Translations under genes and position numbers: made by a program
Part shown: positions 7,527 to 17,198 of the stretch, one piece after another
Layout of the letters: each line of letters opens with the position of its first letter
How positions within the stretch are numbered: the stretch's first letter is position 1
Assembly (NCBI GenBank): GCA_023484085.1
Contig: JAMDAS010000019.1
Coordinates: forward strand, 1-55,032
From: Candidatus Omnitrophota bacterium
GTDB taxonomy: Bacteria > Ratteibacteria > UBA8468 > B48-G9 > DTJG01
Reading direction: 5' to 3'
DNA length: 55,032 nt
Notes under the pieces: generated by a model
The model's database searches: none
What the model was told of the DNA's origin: nothing
Seen by the model: the letters and a program-made list of their open reading frames with translations, nothing else

Positions 7527-8382
7527 ACCAGAAAAAAGAAAAAAAGAAACCCACAAAGGGGATTATGGACATCTTTTTATTATAGGCGGCTCCCCCGGTT
7601 TTACAGGCTCTGTCTGTCTTTCTGCAGAATCTGCATTAAGGTCCGGGTGCGGACTTGTTACCATAGGCGTCCCGGAAAGTCTTGACGTTATCATTGAAAT
7701 AAAAACCACTGAGCCAATGAGTAAAGGGCTCCCTGAGACAGAAAAGCATACAATAGGACCAAAAGCCGCAAAGGTATGCACTAAATTTATGAAGGATAAA
7801 GCAGATGGTTTGTTAATAGGTCCTGGTATGTCCACTGCTCCAGAGACAGAAAATTTTCTTAAAAAGCTTTTCCCTGAAATAAAAAAGCCGGTTATAGCGG
7901 ATGCAGATGCATTAAAAATTCTTGGTAAAAACCAGACACTTCTTGTGAACCATAATAATGATATGATACTTACGCCTCATCCAGGGGAGATGTCATTTCT
8001 TACCGGGCTGAAAATCAGCGAAATACAGAAAAACAGGGAAAATACGGCAAAAGAATTTGCAAAAAAATTTTCTGCCATAATTGTTCTGAAAGGACATGAA
8101 ACAGTCGTAACGGATGGAAAAAGGGTATACCTGAACCATACAGGAAATCCTGGAATGGCAACAGCAGGCAGTGGAGACGTTCTTTCAGGTATAATTGGCG
8201 GATTTATTGTCCAGGGCTTTTCTCCATGGGATAGTGCCTGTCTGGGAACCTATATTCACGGGCTTGCAGGAGACATGGCTGAAAAAGAATACGGGGAATA
8301 CTCTCTTATTGCATCTGACATTATAAGATTTATCCCCCCTGCAATAAAATATCTGCAAGGCTATTCAAATTCAAAAAGCTGA
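7513..8382 (+). CDS. nnrD: ADP-dependent NAD(P)H-hydrate dehydratase
   Basis: GDYGHLFIIGGSPGFTGSVCLSAESALRSGCGLVT, LTPHPGEM, NHTGNPGMATAGSGDVLSGIIGG. Start likely at 7513 or 7519. Confidence 0.92.
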   Translation: MQMFKPEKRKKETHKGDYGHLFIIGGSPGFTGSVCLSAESALRSGCGLVTIGVPESLDVIIEIKTTEPMSKGLPETEKHTIGPKAAKVCTKFMKDKADGLLIGPGMSTAPETENFLKKLFPEIKKPVIADADALKILGKNQTLLVNHNNDMILTPHPGEMSFLTGLKISEIQKNRENTAKEFAKKFSAIIVLKGHETVVTDGKRVYLNHTGNPGMATAGSGDVLSGIIGGFIVQGFSPWDSACLGTYIHGLAGDMAEKEYGEYSLIASDIIRFIPPAIKYLQGYSNSKS

Positions 8383-9392
8383 AGCTGTTTTTCCTCATCA
8401 AGAACAACAGAAACGGCATCAATGACGTCTTTAACGGGTATGTGGTTCATACATGCAAATTTTTTTCTGCATCCTGCCTCAAATCTGCACGGAAAGCAGT
8501 CAAGATACGTATGAAGAATGTAATTTTTTGTTCCGACAGGACCGTACCTGTATGGGTTTCCCGGTCCAAAAATCGCTATTACAGGACATCCCGCTGCTGA
8601 TGCGATGTGCATTGTCCCGGTATCATTTGTAATAAGAACGTCTGACATACTGAGGAGCGCATAAAGTTCTTCTACAGTTGTTCCGCCTGCAAGGTTAAAT
8701 ACATTTTTGTCGTTAATGCCTGTTTTTATGTCTTCTCCCAGAATTTTTTCCTGTTTATTACCCACGATAATAATTTTTGTATCATATATTTTTAAAAGTT
8801 CTTTGCCTGCCTGGATAAAGTTTTCCTTTTTCCATCTTTTTGCCGGAAAGGCTGCACCCGGGTTCATTACTACCACAATGTCTGATTTCTTTATTCCAAA
8901 TATCTTGAAAAGCTTTTCTATTTTCTCTTTGTTTGACTGCGAAACAGGGAAATACAGGTGTACGTCCTCTACTTTTCCCAGGTAGGGTTCAAGGAATTTA
9001 AGGGTCCGCTCGCTTTCATGCGTAAAAATTTTATCTGAAAAAAATTCTTTAAGGAAAAAAGTGAATTTGTATCTGCCGCGGATAAAAAAGGGGAGCAGGG
9101 AATTTCTAAAGTCAAATATAATGTCGTATTTTTTCTTTCTTAAGGATATAATGAGCCTTAAGACCCTTTTCTGGTTCCATACAGAAAAGCCTGAAAACCA
9201 TGGATTGTTTTTTGCAAACTCAACAGCCCTTGGTCCGACAAGAATTTCAATGTCGGCTTTCCCGTAGGTATCTCTTATCAGTTTTATGGACGGAGTCAGA
9301 AGAAGATTGTCCCCAAGAGAGCTCAAGCCAATAATCAAAATTGATTTTGCCGGATATTCCTTAATGTTGCCCGGTATTTTTTTCAAAAACAT
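8361..9392 (-). CDS. Glycosyltransferase family 9 (heptosyltransferase-like)
   Basis: GLSSLGDNLLLTPSIKLIRDTYGKADIEILVG, MNPGAAFPAKRW, LITNDTGTMHIASAAGCPVIAIFGPGNP. Confidence 0.92.
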   Translation of the reverse strand: MFLKKIPGNIKEYPAKSILIIGLSSLGDNLLLTPSIKLIRDTYGKADIEILVGPRAVEFAKNNPWFSGFSVWNQKRVLRLIISLRKKKYDIIFDFRNSLLPFFIRGRYKFTFFLKEFFSDKIFTHESERTLKFLEPYLGKVEDVHLYFPVSQSNKEKIEKLFKIFGIKKSDIVVVMNPGAAFPAKRWKKENFIQAGKELLKIYDTKIIIVGNKQEKILGEDIKTGINDKNVFNLAGGTTVEELYALLSMSDVLITNDTGTMHIASAAGCPVIAIFGPGNPYRYGPVGTKNYILHTYLDCFPCRFEAGCRKKFACMNHIPVKDVIDAVSVVLDEEKQLQLFEFE

Positions 9393-9457
9393 TTGATTAG
9401 TATATAATCAATGTTGCATTTTTACAATACCCAGAATATATTTTATAATTACTCATC

Positions 9458-10027
9458 ATGAAAGTACTTGGAATAAACGGAAGCCCCAGGATTGGGGGAA
9501 ATACGGATATTTTGCTTGACAGGGTACTGGAAGGGGCGAAAAGTGCCGGGGCTGAAACTGAAAAGATTATCCTGAACCGGCTTAAATTTGTGGGATGCCA
9601 GGAGTGCAGGGAAATACCTGATGAGAGACCCTGTATAGTCATGGATGACATGCAGTCTGTTTACCCGCGAATAAAACAAGCGGACGTGATTATTCTTGCC
9701 TCACCGATATTCTTTGGTTCTATTTCAGCCCAGACAAAAGCAATGATTGACAGGTTTCAGTGCGCGTGGGCATCAAAATATATTTTTAAGAGAGACATGT
9801 TTGCAGAGAAAAAAGTCGGTGCGTTTATTTTAGTGGAAGGTACTCATTCTGAAAATTATTTAAAAAACGCCCAACTAATAGTAAAAATATTTTTTAATGT
9901 AATAAACGTAGAATATAAGTATGAGCTTTTTTGCCCCGGAACGGATAAGAAGGGAAGCGTTTTGAATAAGCCTGACTGCATGGAGAAAGCGTTTCAATTG
10001 GGTGAAAAAATATCTGCGCGCCAATAA
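9458..10027 (+). CDS. NADPH-dependent FMN reductase / iron-sulfur flavoprotein family
   Basis: GINGSPRIGGNTDILLDRVLEGA, CQECRE, ADVIILASPIFFGSISAQTKAMIDR. Confidence 0.9.
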   Translation: MKVLGINGSPRIGGNTDILLDRVLEGAKSAGAETEKIILNRLKFVGCQECREIPDERPCIVMDDMQSVYPRIKQADVIILASPIFFGSISAQTKAMIDRFQCAWASKYIFKRDMFAEKKVGAFILVEGTHSENYLKNAQLIVKIFFNVINVEYKYELFCPGTDKKGSVLNKPDCMEKAFQLGEKISARQ

Positions 10028-10037
10028 CTGCATAAAT

Positions 10038-10469
10038 ATGCCTTATAGATACCTTGAAAATATCGCAATGGCTGACATAGCATTTGAAGCATGGGGAAAA
10101 ACCCCTGAAGAGATGATTATGTCCGCCTGTACCGCTACGGAAAACGTTATGATTGAAAACATTCAATGCATATCCCCTGCAGAAACCAGGCACATCCATA
10201 TTAAAGAGGATTCCCTGGAAATGCTGATTTTCAGAATAATTGAAGAACTGATTTTTCTAAAAGATTCAGAGAATCTCTTTCTTTTACCTTCAAACGTCGT
10301 CATGGAGGGGAAAAACAACGATTTTTTTCTTGACCTGACACTCCAGGGGGAAAAAATAAATCCTGGTAAACATAATCTCGGTGTTGACGTAAAAGGCATA
10401 ACCCTGTACAATTTTAAGGTTGAAAAAACAGCCGGTCAATGGAAAGCAACGGTTGTTCTTGACATATAA
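10038..10469 (+). CDS. Archease family protein
   Basis: PYRYLENIAMADIAFEAWGKTPEEMI...LGVDVKGITLYNFKVEK. Confidence 0.85.
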   Translation: MPYRYLENIAMADIAFEAWGKTPEEMIMSACTATENVMIENIQCISPAETRHIHIKEDSLEMLIFRIIEELIFLKDSENLFLLPSNVVMEGKNNDFFLDLTLQGEKINPGKHNLGVDVKGITLYNFKVEKTAGQWKATVVLDI

Positions 10470-10482
10470 CTTGACATATAAT

Positions 10483-10576
10483 AAAGAGGTTATGGACTAT
10501 TTAATTCTTAAGCTTACCTGTGTACCTTATGACCTTTAACAGATAACCTCTTTTTATACAATAGTCCATAACCTCT
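10483..10576 (+). promoter_or_regulatory. Overlapping alternative inverted repeats (possible attenuator or switch)
   Basis: The shared 5' arm AAAGAGGTTATGGACTATT can pair with ATAACCTCTTT (10543-10553, followed by Ts) or with AATAGTCCATAACCTCT (10560-10576). Confidence 0.5.
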
Positions 10577-10682
10577 GTCTGATATAGTTATACCTGAAAA
10601 AATCCGAAATGTAAACAGATAACAAAAAATTTTCCCGGGAGGAAAAAAATTTGACAATCTGCCGGGAATGATTTTAACTTAT

Positions 10683-10757
10683 AGATACTCAGTCAACGGC
10701 GTTTGAAATAAGTCTGGATTATCTTTGAGGCGGAAACACTGTCCTTAGCGAATATTT
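10683..10757 (+). repeat. MITE-like repeat, copy B (internally deleted)
   Basis: GATACTCAGTCAACGGCGTTTGAAATAAGTCTGGATTATCTTTGAGGCGGAAACACTGTCCTTAGCGAATATTT; both ends retained, centre missing. Confidence 0.82.
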
Positions 10758-10776
10758 ACGAAAAAAGGAGGCAACC

Positions 10777-11172
10777 ATGTCAGAATTGAAAGATCTTTAT
10801 CAAAGTGCAGACTGGAAAAAGGAAAAACACGTGCCTGTAATAGATTCACCGGAAAAAGTAAAAAAAGGTGAATTTTTTAAGGTGAACGTATCCGTGGGAA
10901 AGGAAATTGCCCATCCCAATACGACAGCCCATCATATAAGGTGGCTCGACATCTATTTTCTGCCTGATGGGGAAAAATTTCCATACCAGATAGGCAGGTT
11001 TGAATTCACCTCTCATGGTGAATCCGCCCAAGGTGCAGATACGAGCACAGTATTTACGCATCCGGAAGTTTCTGCAACGTTCAAAACAGAAAAATCAGGG
11101 ACTATTCTTGCATCCTCATATTGTAACATCCATGGACTCTGGCAGGATTCAAAAAAGTTAGAATCCGCTTAA
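10777..11172 (+). CDS. Superoxide reductase / desulfoferrodoxin (neelaredoxin-type)
   Basis: EKHVPVIDSPEKVKKGEFFKVNVSVGKEIAHPNTTAHHIRWLDIYF...SSYCNIHGLW iron-ligand motifs; strong RBS AGGAGG. Confidence 0.92.
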   Translation: MSELKDLYQSADWKKEKHVPVIDSPEKVKKGEFFKVNVSVGKEIAHPNTTAHHIRWLDIYFLPDGEKFPYQIGRFEFTSHGESAQGADTSTVFTHPEVSATFKTEKSGTILASSYCNIHGLWQDSKKLESA

Positions 11173-13106
11173 AAACCGGGCTTGAGGACCAGGAATCCAA
11201 GAGGAGGTAAGGTTATGGTAATTTTTGCGGGAAGCTGATGGATTGGAACGTTTATGGCATGAATATAATCCCCATTTCCAACGTTACTTCCTCCATAGTG
11301 GATACTGTCGCTGTTTAAAATTTCCCTGTAAGACGTCAGGAATGGAACCCCGAGCTGATAATTATTTCTTGCAACCGGTGTAAAATTAAATATAAATATA
11401 AGGCAGTTCTCTCTCTTTTTATCCCATCTTATAAAGGAAACAATACTGCCTTCATAATCAGAAAAATCTATCCACTGGAATGATTCCCATGACGTATCAT
11501 TTTCAGACAGGGCAGGGTCATTCATGTACAGCCTGTTTAAATCCTTTAAAAGGATACCTATACCTTTATGTTCAGCATATTGTAAAAGTTCCCACTGGAG
11601 CTGGCTATTACAATCCCATTCATTCCTCTGGGCAAACTCTCCGCCCATAAAAATCAATTTCTTCCCCGGATGCCCAAACTGCCACCCATACAGGAGCCGT
11701 AAGTTTGCAAACCTTTGCCAGTTATCACCGGACATTTTTTCAAGGAGGGACCTCTTTCCATAAACAACCTCGTCATGGGACAGGGGAAGTATAAAATTCT
11801 CAGTAAAGGCATAGAGAAGGCTGAAGGTAAGATTATTGTGATGATATTTCCTGTGCACCGGGTCCTTTGAAAAATATAAAAGGGTGTCATGCATCCACCC
11901 CATGTTCCATTTGAATCCAAACCCAAGTCCTCCTAAATATACAGGTTTTGAAACTCCCGGCCATGCCGTTGATTCCTCTGCAATCGTGAATGCATGAGGG
12001 TATTTTTTATAAATAGTCTGGTTAAGGTTCCTGATTAAATAGACGGCATCAAGGTTTTCATTTCCACCATACTTGTTTGGTATCCATTCGCCGTTTTTTC
12101 TTGAATAATCCAGGTAGAGCATTGAAGCAACAGCATCTGTTCTTATTGCATCTATGTGATATGTATCAAACCAGTTAATTGCGCTGCCAATTAAAAAATT
12201 CCTTACCTCATGCCTGCCATAATTAAATATGGCGCTTTGCCAGTCAGGATGGTCCCTGAGTTTTGGGTCAGCGTGTTCATAAAGATGTGTCCCATCAAAA
12301 AAATATAACCCGAACCCATCTTTTGGGAAATGTGCCGGCGTCCAGTCCGCTATAACCTTTATATTGTTTTTATGGCACCAGTCAACAAGAAAACAAAAGT
12401 CATCAGGGGCTCCATACCTTGAGGTCGGGGCATAAAACCCAGTTGTCTGGTATCCCCAGGAGGCATCAAACGGATGCTCACTGACAGGCATAAGCTGAAT
12501 ACAGTTAAATCCATACTCTTTTACATGCGAAACAATCTGGTAAGCAATCTCCCTATAGTTCATAAAGGTCCCATCCTCTTTTCTTTTCCATGAGCCGAGG
12601 TGTACTTCATATATGGAAAGAGGCTGGCTGTATAAATCCCGGGATTCCTGCTGGCCCAGCCATTCTTTATCAGTCCAGTTATACCTGTTTTTATATGTAA
12701 TGGATGCATTTTTAGGCCTGAGCTCATAAAATTTACCATAGGGGTCGCTTTTTAAAAAAAGAGATTGTTGTGTTTTTATTTCAAACTTATATATAGAGTT
12801 TTCTGTTATACCTGGAATAAACAGTTCCCATATTCCTGAATTTCCCAAAGAGTGCATCTGGTTAATCTTTCCATCCCAGTTATTAAAATCCCCTACAACA
12901 CTAACCCTTATGGCATTTGGCGCCCATACTGAAAAATTATACCCGCGGACACCATTAATTTTTCCTGGAACTGCACCTAATTTTTTATATACTTCCAAGT
13001 GATTGCCTTCATTGAATAAATGCAGGTCCATCTCTCCAAATATAGATGGCTCAGTTCCTGTCATAAATTTTCTGATTTGTTTTTTCATGTATGTTTTCCC
13101 GTTCAA
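11169..13106 (-). CDS. glgB: 1,4-alpha-glucan branching enzyme
   Basis: VSVVGDFNNWDG, YEVHLGSWKR, ELMPVSEHPFD-type motif, DAIRTDAVASMLYLDYSR. Start possibly 13088. Confidence 0.96.
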   Translation of the reverse strand: MNGKTYMKKQIRKFMTGTEPSIFGEMDLHLFNEGNHLEVYKKLGAVPGKINGVRGYNFSVWAPNAIRVSVVGDFNNWDGKINQMHSLGNSGIWELFIPGITENSIYKFEIKTQQSLFLKSDPYGKFYELRPKNASITYKNRYNWTDKEWLGQQESRDLYSQPLSIYEVHLGSWKRKEDGTFMNYREIAYQIVSHVKEYGFNCIQLMPVSEHPFDASWGYQTTGFYAPTSRYGAPDDFCFLVDWCHKNNIKVIADWTPAHFPKDGFGLYFFDGTHLYEHADPKLRDHPDWQSAIFNYGRHEVRNFLIGSAINWFDTYHIDAIRTDAVASMLYLDYSRKNGEWIPNKYGGNENLDAVYLIRNLNQTIYKKYPHAFTIAEESTAWPGVSKPVYLGGLGFGFKWNMGWMHDTLLYFSKDPVHRKYHHNNLTFSLLYAFTENFILPLSHDEVVYGKRSLLEKMSGDNWQRFANLRLLYGWQFGHPGKKLIFMGGEFAQRNEWDCNSQLQWELLQYAEHKGIGILLKDLNRLYMNDPALSENDTSWESFQWIDFSDYEGSIVSFIRWDKKRENCLIFIFNFTPVARNNYQLGVPFLTSYREILNSDSIHYGGSNVGNGDYIHAINVPIHQLPAKITITLPPLGFLVLKPGF

Positions 13107-14089
13107 ATTTTTGATAATTTTACTGCCAATTTTATTGCTTCTATCATACTGGAGGGATTGGCTCTTCCTTTATATGCAATGTCATAACCCGTGCCATGTC
13201 CCGGGCTTGTCCTGAGCCAGTTTAAACTTACGGATACGTTTACTAATTTATCAAAGAAAAATGTTTTCAGAGGTATCAGTGCCTGGTCATGATAGAGCGC
13301 TATAATAAGGTCAAAGCATTTGTTTTTTATGGCATTCCTGAAAATTACATCAGATGGCAGGGGACCTTCAACATGCATACCGGCACCTTCAAGTTTTTTA
13401 ATAGCGGGTGTAAGTATTTCTTTCTCTTCATTTCCAAGATAACCTGATTCACCTGCATGCGGGTTAAGTCCACAAAGTCCGAGTCTTTCTTTACTGCCTG
13501 TGAAAAATTTTCTTAAGAACAGGACTGTTTTTATCGTTGAGTCATAAATCCTGTCCATTGAAATGATATCCCATATTTTTTTCAGGGGTACGTGGGTGGT
13601 GATAAGAAGAACCTTTAATCTTCCGGCCACCATAAGCATTTCCACGTTTTCGCCGGAAAAATATTTAAGAGCTTCCGTATGGCCCTGGAATTTTATTCCC
13701 GCCATCTGCCATGAGGCTTTGGATACAGGAGCGGTTACAAGACAGGATATTTTTTTTTCTTTTAACATGTCCCAGCCCAGGTTGAAATATTCATAAGACG
13801 CCTTTCCGGATAAACGGTTATCCTTCCCGGTGATAAAATCATCATTTTTAATAATACCAGGGGAAACATAATAGATTTTTGTTTTTTCAGGTCTCGCGGC
13901 TATATCCCATTTCTCCAGAGAAAACCTTTCTTTCAGCATTTCCATGTTTCTTTTCAGAACAGAAATATCACCTATTAAAACAGGATAAAAATCATATGAC
14001 TGGCTTATAAGAGACTGTACTGCCCTGATAGAAACCTCAGGTCCTATTCCGGAAGGGTTCCCGATAGTAATTCCCGTGAATTTTTTCAT
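13103..14089 (-). CDS. pdxA: 4-hydroxythreonine-4-phosphate dehydrogenase
   Basis: GITIGNPSGIGPEV, GHTEALKYF, GLNPHAGESGYLGNEE, ALYHDQALIPLK, RTSPGHGTGYDIAYKG. Confidence 0.96.
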   Translation of the reverse strand: MKKFTGITIGNPSGIGPEVSIRAVQSLISQSYDFYPVLIGDISVLKRNMEMLKERFSLEKWDIAARPEKTKIYYVSPGIIKNDDFITGKDNRLSGKASYEYFNLGWDMLKEKKISCLVTAPVSKASWQMAGIKFQGHTEALKYFSGENVEMLMVAGRLKVLLITTHVPLKKIWDIISMDRIYDSTIKTVLFLRKFFTGSKERLGLCGLNPHAGESGYLGNEEKEILTPAIKKLEGAGMHVEGPLPSDVIFRNAIKNKCFDLIIALYHDQALIPLKTFFFDKLVNVSVSLNWLRTSPGHGTGYDIAYKGRANPSSMIEAIKLAVKLSKI

Positions 14090-14919
14090 TCTGATGATAA
14101 AATTGTTACGGGTATCTGTTTTTTCAGGCCAAGGATAAACAGGTCAAGTTGTTTATGATATTTTTCCTTGAAAATTTCCTCCCTTGCCTGGATATAAACG
14201 TCTTTAAGGGTGGTCCCCTTAATATCCTCAACATAAAAAACAGTCCATTGATTTGAGTTTTTTAAAGGCGGGGAAAGTTCACCCTTTGGGGTGTTGTCAA
14301 TCACTTTGGCTATATCTACGGTCAGCTCGTTAATATTAATCCAGCCGATATTTTGCATTTTATTTATTTCCCCGGAAGGATTCTTATGAAATTCTTTTAC
14401 AAAATCCTCTTCATCATTTTTAGTGGTAAATGACATTGTTCTCAGCATTAACGTTTTTCCAGGATTTATACCCTTCATTTCCCTGGCTATTTCAACGGGC
14501 GAAATCTGTATTTTACGGACAACGTCTTTTTGAATAAGATTATCTACTTTCAGCTGTTCACCGAGATAATTTTTAAATTTTTTTATATCGGTAAAATTGT
14601 TTTTATGAAGAAATTTCAAAAAATCCGGGGAAGACGGGAATTTTTTTTCTATTTCGTTTAATCTTTTGGTAATCTCATCCGGAGGCACTTTTATGTTTTC
14701 TTTATCAGCCTCGTATAGAAGCAGGTTTTCTTCAATGAGCTGTTTCATGGCATTATCAAAGGGTATATTCTCAAGAGCCGCTCTTTGCTGTATGATACTT
14801 TTCAGGATAACCTTATCACCGACAATTACATAAACCTCATCTTCTTTTTGAAAAGCGTAAGAGCTCACAACAGAAACGATAAGCCCGAATAAAATAAACG
14901 TCTTTATAATTTTTTTCAT
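14086..14919 (-). CDS. SurA-like periplasmic chaperone / peptidylprolyl isomerase
   Basis: Signal peptide plus SurA_N-like domain (VIVGDKVILKSIIQQRAALE...); translationally linked to pdxA, as surA-pdxA often are. Confidence 0.75.
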   Translation of the reverse strand: MKKIIKTFILFGLIVSVVSSYAFQKEDEVYVIVGDKVILKSIIQQRAALENIPFDNAMKQLIEENLLLYEADKENIKVPPDEITKRLNEIEKKFPSSPDFLKFLHKNNFTDIKKFKNYLGEQLKVDNLIQKDVVRKIQISPVEIAREMKGINPGKTLMLRTMSFTTKNDEEDFVKEFHKNPSGEINKMQNIGWININELTVDIAKVIDNTPKGELSPPLKNSNQWTVFYVEDIKGTTLKDVYIQAREEIFKEKYHKQLDLFILGLKKQIPVTILSSE

Positions 14920-15827
14920 AGATTTTTCAGTTTTTTTGAAAATATTTTTATTTTGGTTTTTTTTCTTAACCGGATTACGTAATCACCGAGTAATTGTTTT
15001 TTCTCCCGGGTGGAAATGACTTCCCTGATTAAAGGAGTTGCCTGGTCAAGAGTCTGCATCTGTGGAGGATACGATTTCCCAACCTTGACGATATGGTAAC
15101 CACTTGCCGTCTTGATGAATTTATTAAGAATCCTGCCTCTTTTTAACTGAAAAACGAGGTTTGCAAGATTAGGATATAGCTGGGATTTGGTTACAATACC
15201 CATATCACCGCCATCTTTTGCCGTGGAACTGATTGATTCCTTTTTTGCAATAGAGGAAAACTTTTCACCAAGACTCAATCTTTTAAAAACATCCCCTGCT
15301 TCTGTTTTTGTAGGGACAACTATTTCATAGAGATGAATTCTCTCCGGAAGAAAAAAATCGTTCAGGTGTGAATTATAATAACTTTTTATCTCATCAGGAG
15401 AAATTTTTATTCTTGATGTCAGTTTATTATCCAAAAAATCTTTTATAATAAGCTGGTCCTTGTAGTTTTTAACCTTTCTGTTTATTTTTTTTCTGTGTGT
15501 CAGGTAAAAACCTTTTGCTTTCTGGAGAAGAATTTTCTTGTCTATGTAATCATTAAGAGCCAGCCGGGGATTTTGTTTAATGAAATCCCGGTAAAATTTT
15601 GGATAATCAGAAATTTCTTCCCTGAGTTGCTGAACAGTGATTTTTTCTCCATTGACCAGGGCGACAACATTTCTGTTGATAAATATTGTGTGGTATATAA
15701 AAAATCCGAGGCAGATTACAATAATTATGGGTATAATCCATAAATATTTATGCATTTTATTTGTTTTTTTCCAGAACGATAAATAGTCTTTATATGGACT
15801 TCTTTTTATTTTTTCAAATATGTTCAT
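14916..15827 (-). CDS. PpiC/parvulin-type peptidylprolyl isomerase, membrane-anchored
   Basis: N-terminal TM, YYNSHLNDFFLPERIHLYEIVV, GGDMGIVTKSQLYPNLANLVFQLKRG, ASGYHIVKVGK. Confidence 0.88.
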   Translation of the reverse strand: MNIFEKIKRSPYKDYLSFWKKTNKMHKYLWIIPIIIVICLGFFIYHTIFINRNVVALVNGEKITVQQLREEISDYPKFYRDFIKQNPRLALNDYIDKKILLQKAKGFYLTHRKKINRKVKNYKDQLIIKDFLDNKLTSRIKISPDEIKSYYNSHLNDFFLPERIHLYEIVVPTKTEAGDVFKRLSLGEKFSSIAKKESISSTAKDGGDMGIVTKSQLYPNLANLVFQLKRGRILNKFIKTASGYHIVKVGKSYPPQMQTLDQATPLIREVISTREKKQLLGDYVIRLRKKTKIKIFSKKLKNL

Positions 15828-15842
15828 TTATAACCCCCTTTT

Positions 15843-17198
15843 TTATTTTAACACAGCAGGGAATAGTATCTTTACAATATCCTGGAGATATTCAGCCTGA
15901 AACGTTTCTATGCCGAATAATAAAAGATTATCCGAAGTCTTTGGTAAAAAGGCTTTCTTAAATCCCAGTCTGGCAGATTCTTTTACCCTTGCTGATACGT
16001 ATGGAACAGGTCTTATCTCCCCGGTTAATGAAAGCTCTCCAATAAAAACCGAGTCTGCCGGGGCAGGGACGTCCTTAAAAGAGGAGATTGATGCAATTGC
16101 TATTGCAAGGTCAACCCCCGGCTCATTTACCTTAAGTCCTCCTGAAACGTTAAAATAAACGTCATAGGATGAGAGATTCATCTTGTATTTTTTTTCCATA
16201 ATGGCAAGGATAAGATTTACCTTGTTATAGTCAAGACCCGTAAACGTTCTCCGGGGAATGTTAAAATAACCCGGACTTACAAGGCTCTGGATTTCCACTA
16301 AAATCGTTCTTTTACCTTCCTGTGAAGGAAAAATAGTTGAGCCCGGAACGTTTTCCTTCCTGGATGAAAGAAAAAGCCTGCTTGCTTCAGGAACTTCACA
16401 AAGTCCGCTTTCCTGCATTGTAAATACCCCTATCTCATCCGTTGGGCCAAACCTGTTTTTTATGGTTCTTAAAATCCTGAGATTTGACGTCTGTTCTCCT
16501 TCAAAATAGACGACAACGTCCACAAGATGTTCAAGCGTTTTTGGCCCTGCAATGGTGCCCTCTTTTGTAATATGGCCTATAAGAAATACCGGGATGCCAT
16601 TTGTTTTGGCCCATTCAATAAAAAAATGCGTATTTTCCCTGATCTGGAAAGATGAACCATAAGAATAATCCAGTTCAGAATTATGAACAAGCTGAATGGA
16701 ATCTATCACAAGCATCTGTGGTTTAAAATCATCCATTACCTTTTTAATTACCTCAATCTCACTATTGGATAAAAAATAGATATCGGCAGTATCGTTGAGT
16801 TTTAACCTGGCTGCCCTTATTTTCAGCTGGGAAAGAGATTCTTCCCCTGAAACGTAAAGAACTTTTTTGCCGGGAGAAACAGTTTTTCCTGCAATCAACA
16901 GGACAAGTGTTGATTTTCCAATACCCGGCTCACCTGCAAGTAAAATCACACTCCCGGAGACAACCCCCCCTCCCAAAACCCTGTCAAATTCAGAGATACC
17001 CGTAGGGGTTCTTTTTTCTGCCTCGTCCTTTTCAATTTCAGATAATTTTTTTGGCGGTTCAAAAATGAATTCCTTTCTGCTCTCTGTTTCCTGTTCAATC
17101 CTGAAAGAATTCCATTCCCCGCATGCAGGACACTTTCCGAGCCATCTGACTGAATGATATCCACATTCCCGGCAAATAAAAATGTTTTTTTCTCTCAT
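15843..17198 (-). CDS. radA: DNA repair protein RadA (Sms)
   Basis: Zn finger CRECGYHSVRWLGKCPACGEWNS, Walker A GEPGIGKSTL, KNRFGPT motif, Lon-like C-terminal domain. Confidence 0.97.
   Translation of the reverse strand: MREKNIFICRECGYHSVRWLGKCPACGEWNSFRIEQETESRKEFIFEPPKKLSEIEKDEAEKRTPTGISEFDRVLGGGVVSGSVILLAGEPGIGKSTLVLLIAGKTVSPGKKVLYVSGEESLSQLKIRAARLKLNDTADIYFLSNSEIEVIKKVMDDFKPQMLVIDSIQLVHNSELDYSYGSSFQIRENTHFFIEWAKTNGIPVFLIGHITKEGTIAGPKTLEHLVDVVVYFEGEQTSNLRILRTIKNRFGPTDEIGVFTMQESGLCEVPEASRLFLSSRKENVPGSTIFPSQEGKRTILVEIQSLVSPGYFNIPRRTFTGLDYNKVNLILAIMEKKYKMNLSSYDVYFNVSGGLKVNEPGVDLAIAIASISSFKDVPAPADSVFIGELSLTGEIRPVPYVSARVKESARLGFKKAFLPKTSDNLLLFGIETFQAEYLQDIVKILFPAVLK

Noticed and set aside
13003-13215. 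Small plus-strand ORF opposite the glgB/pdxA junction
   Set aside because: Hydrophobic antisense translation of conserved genes with no RBS or family support.
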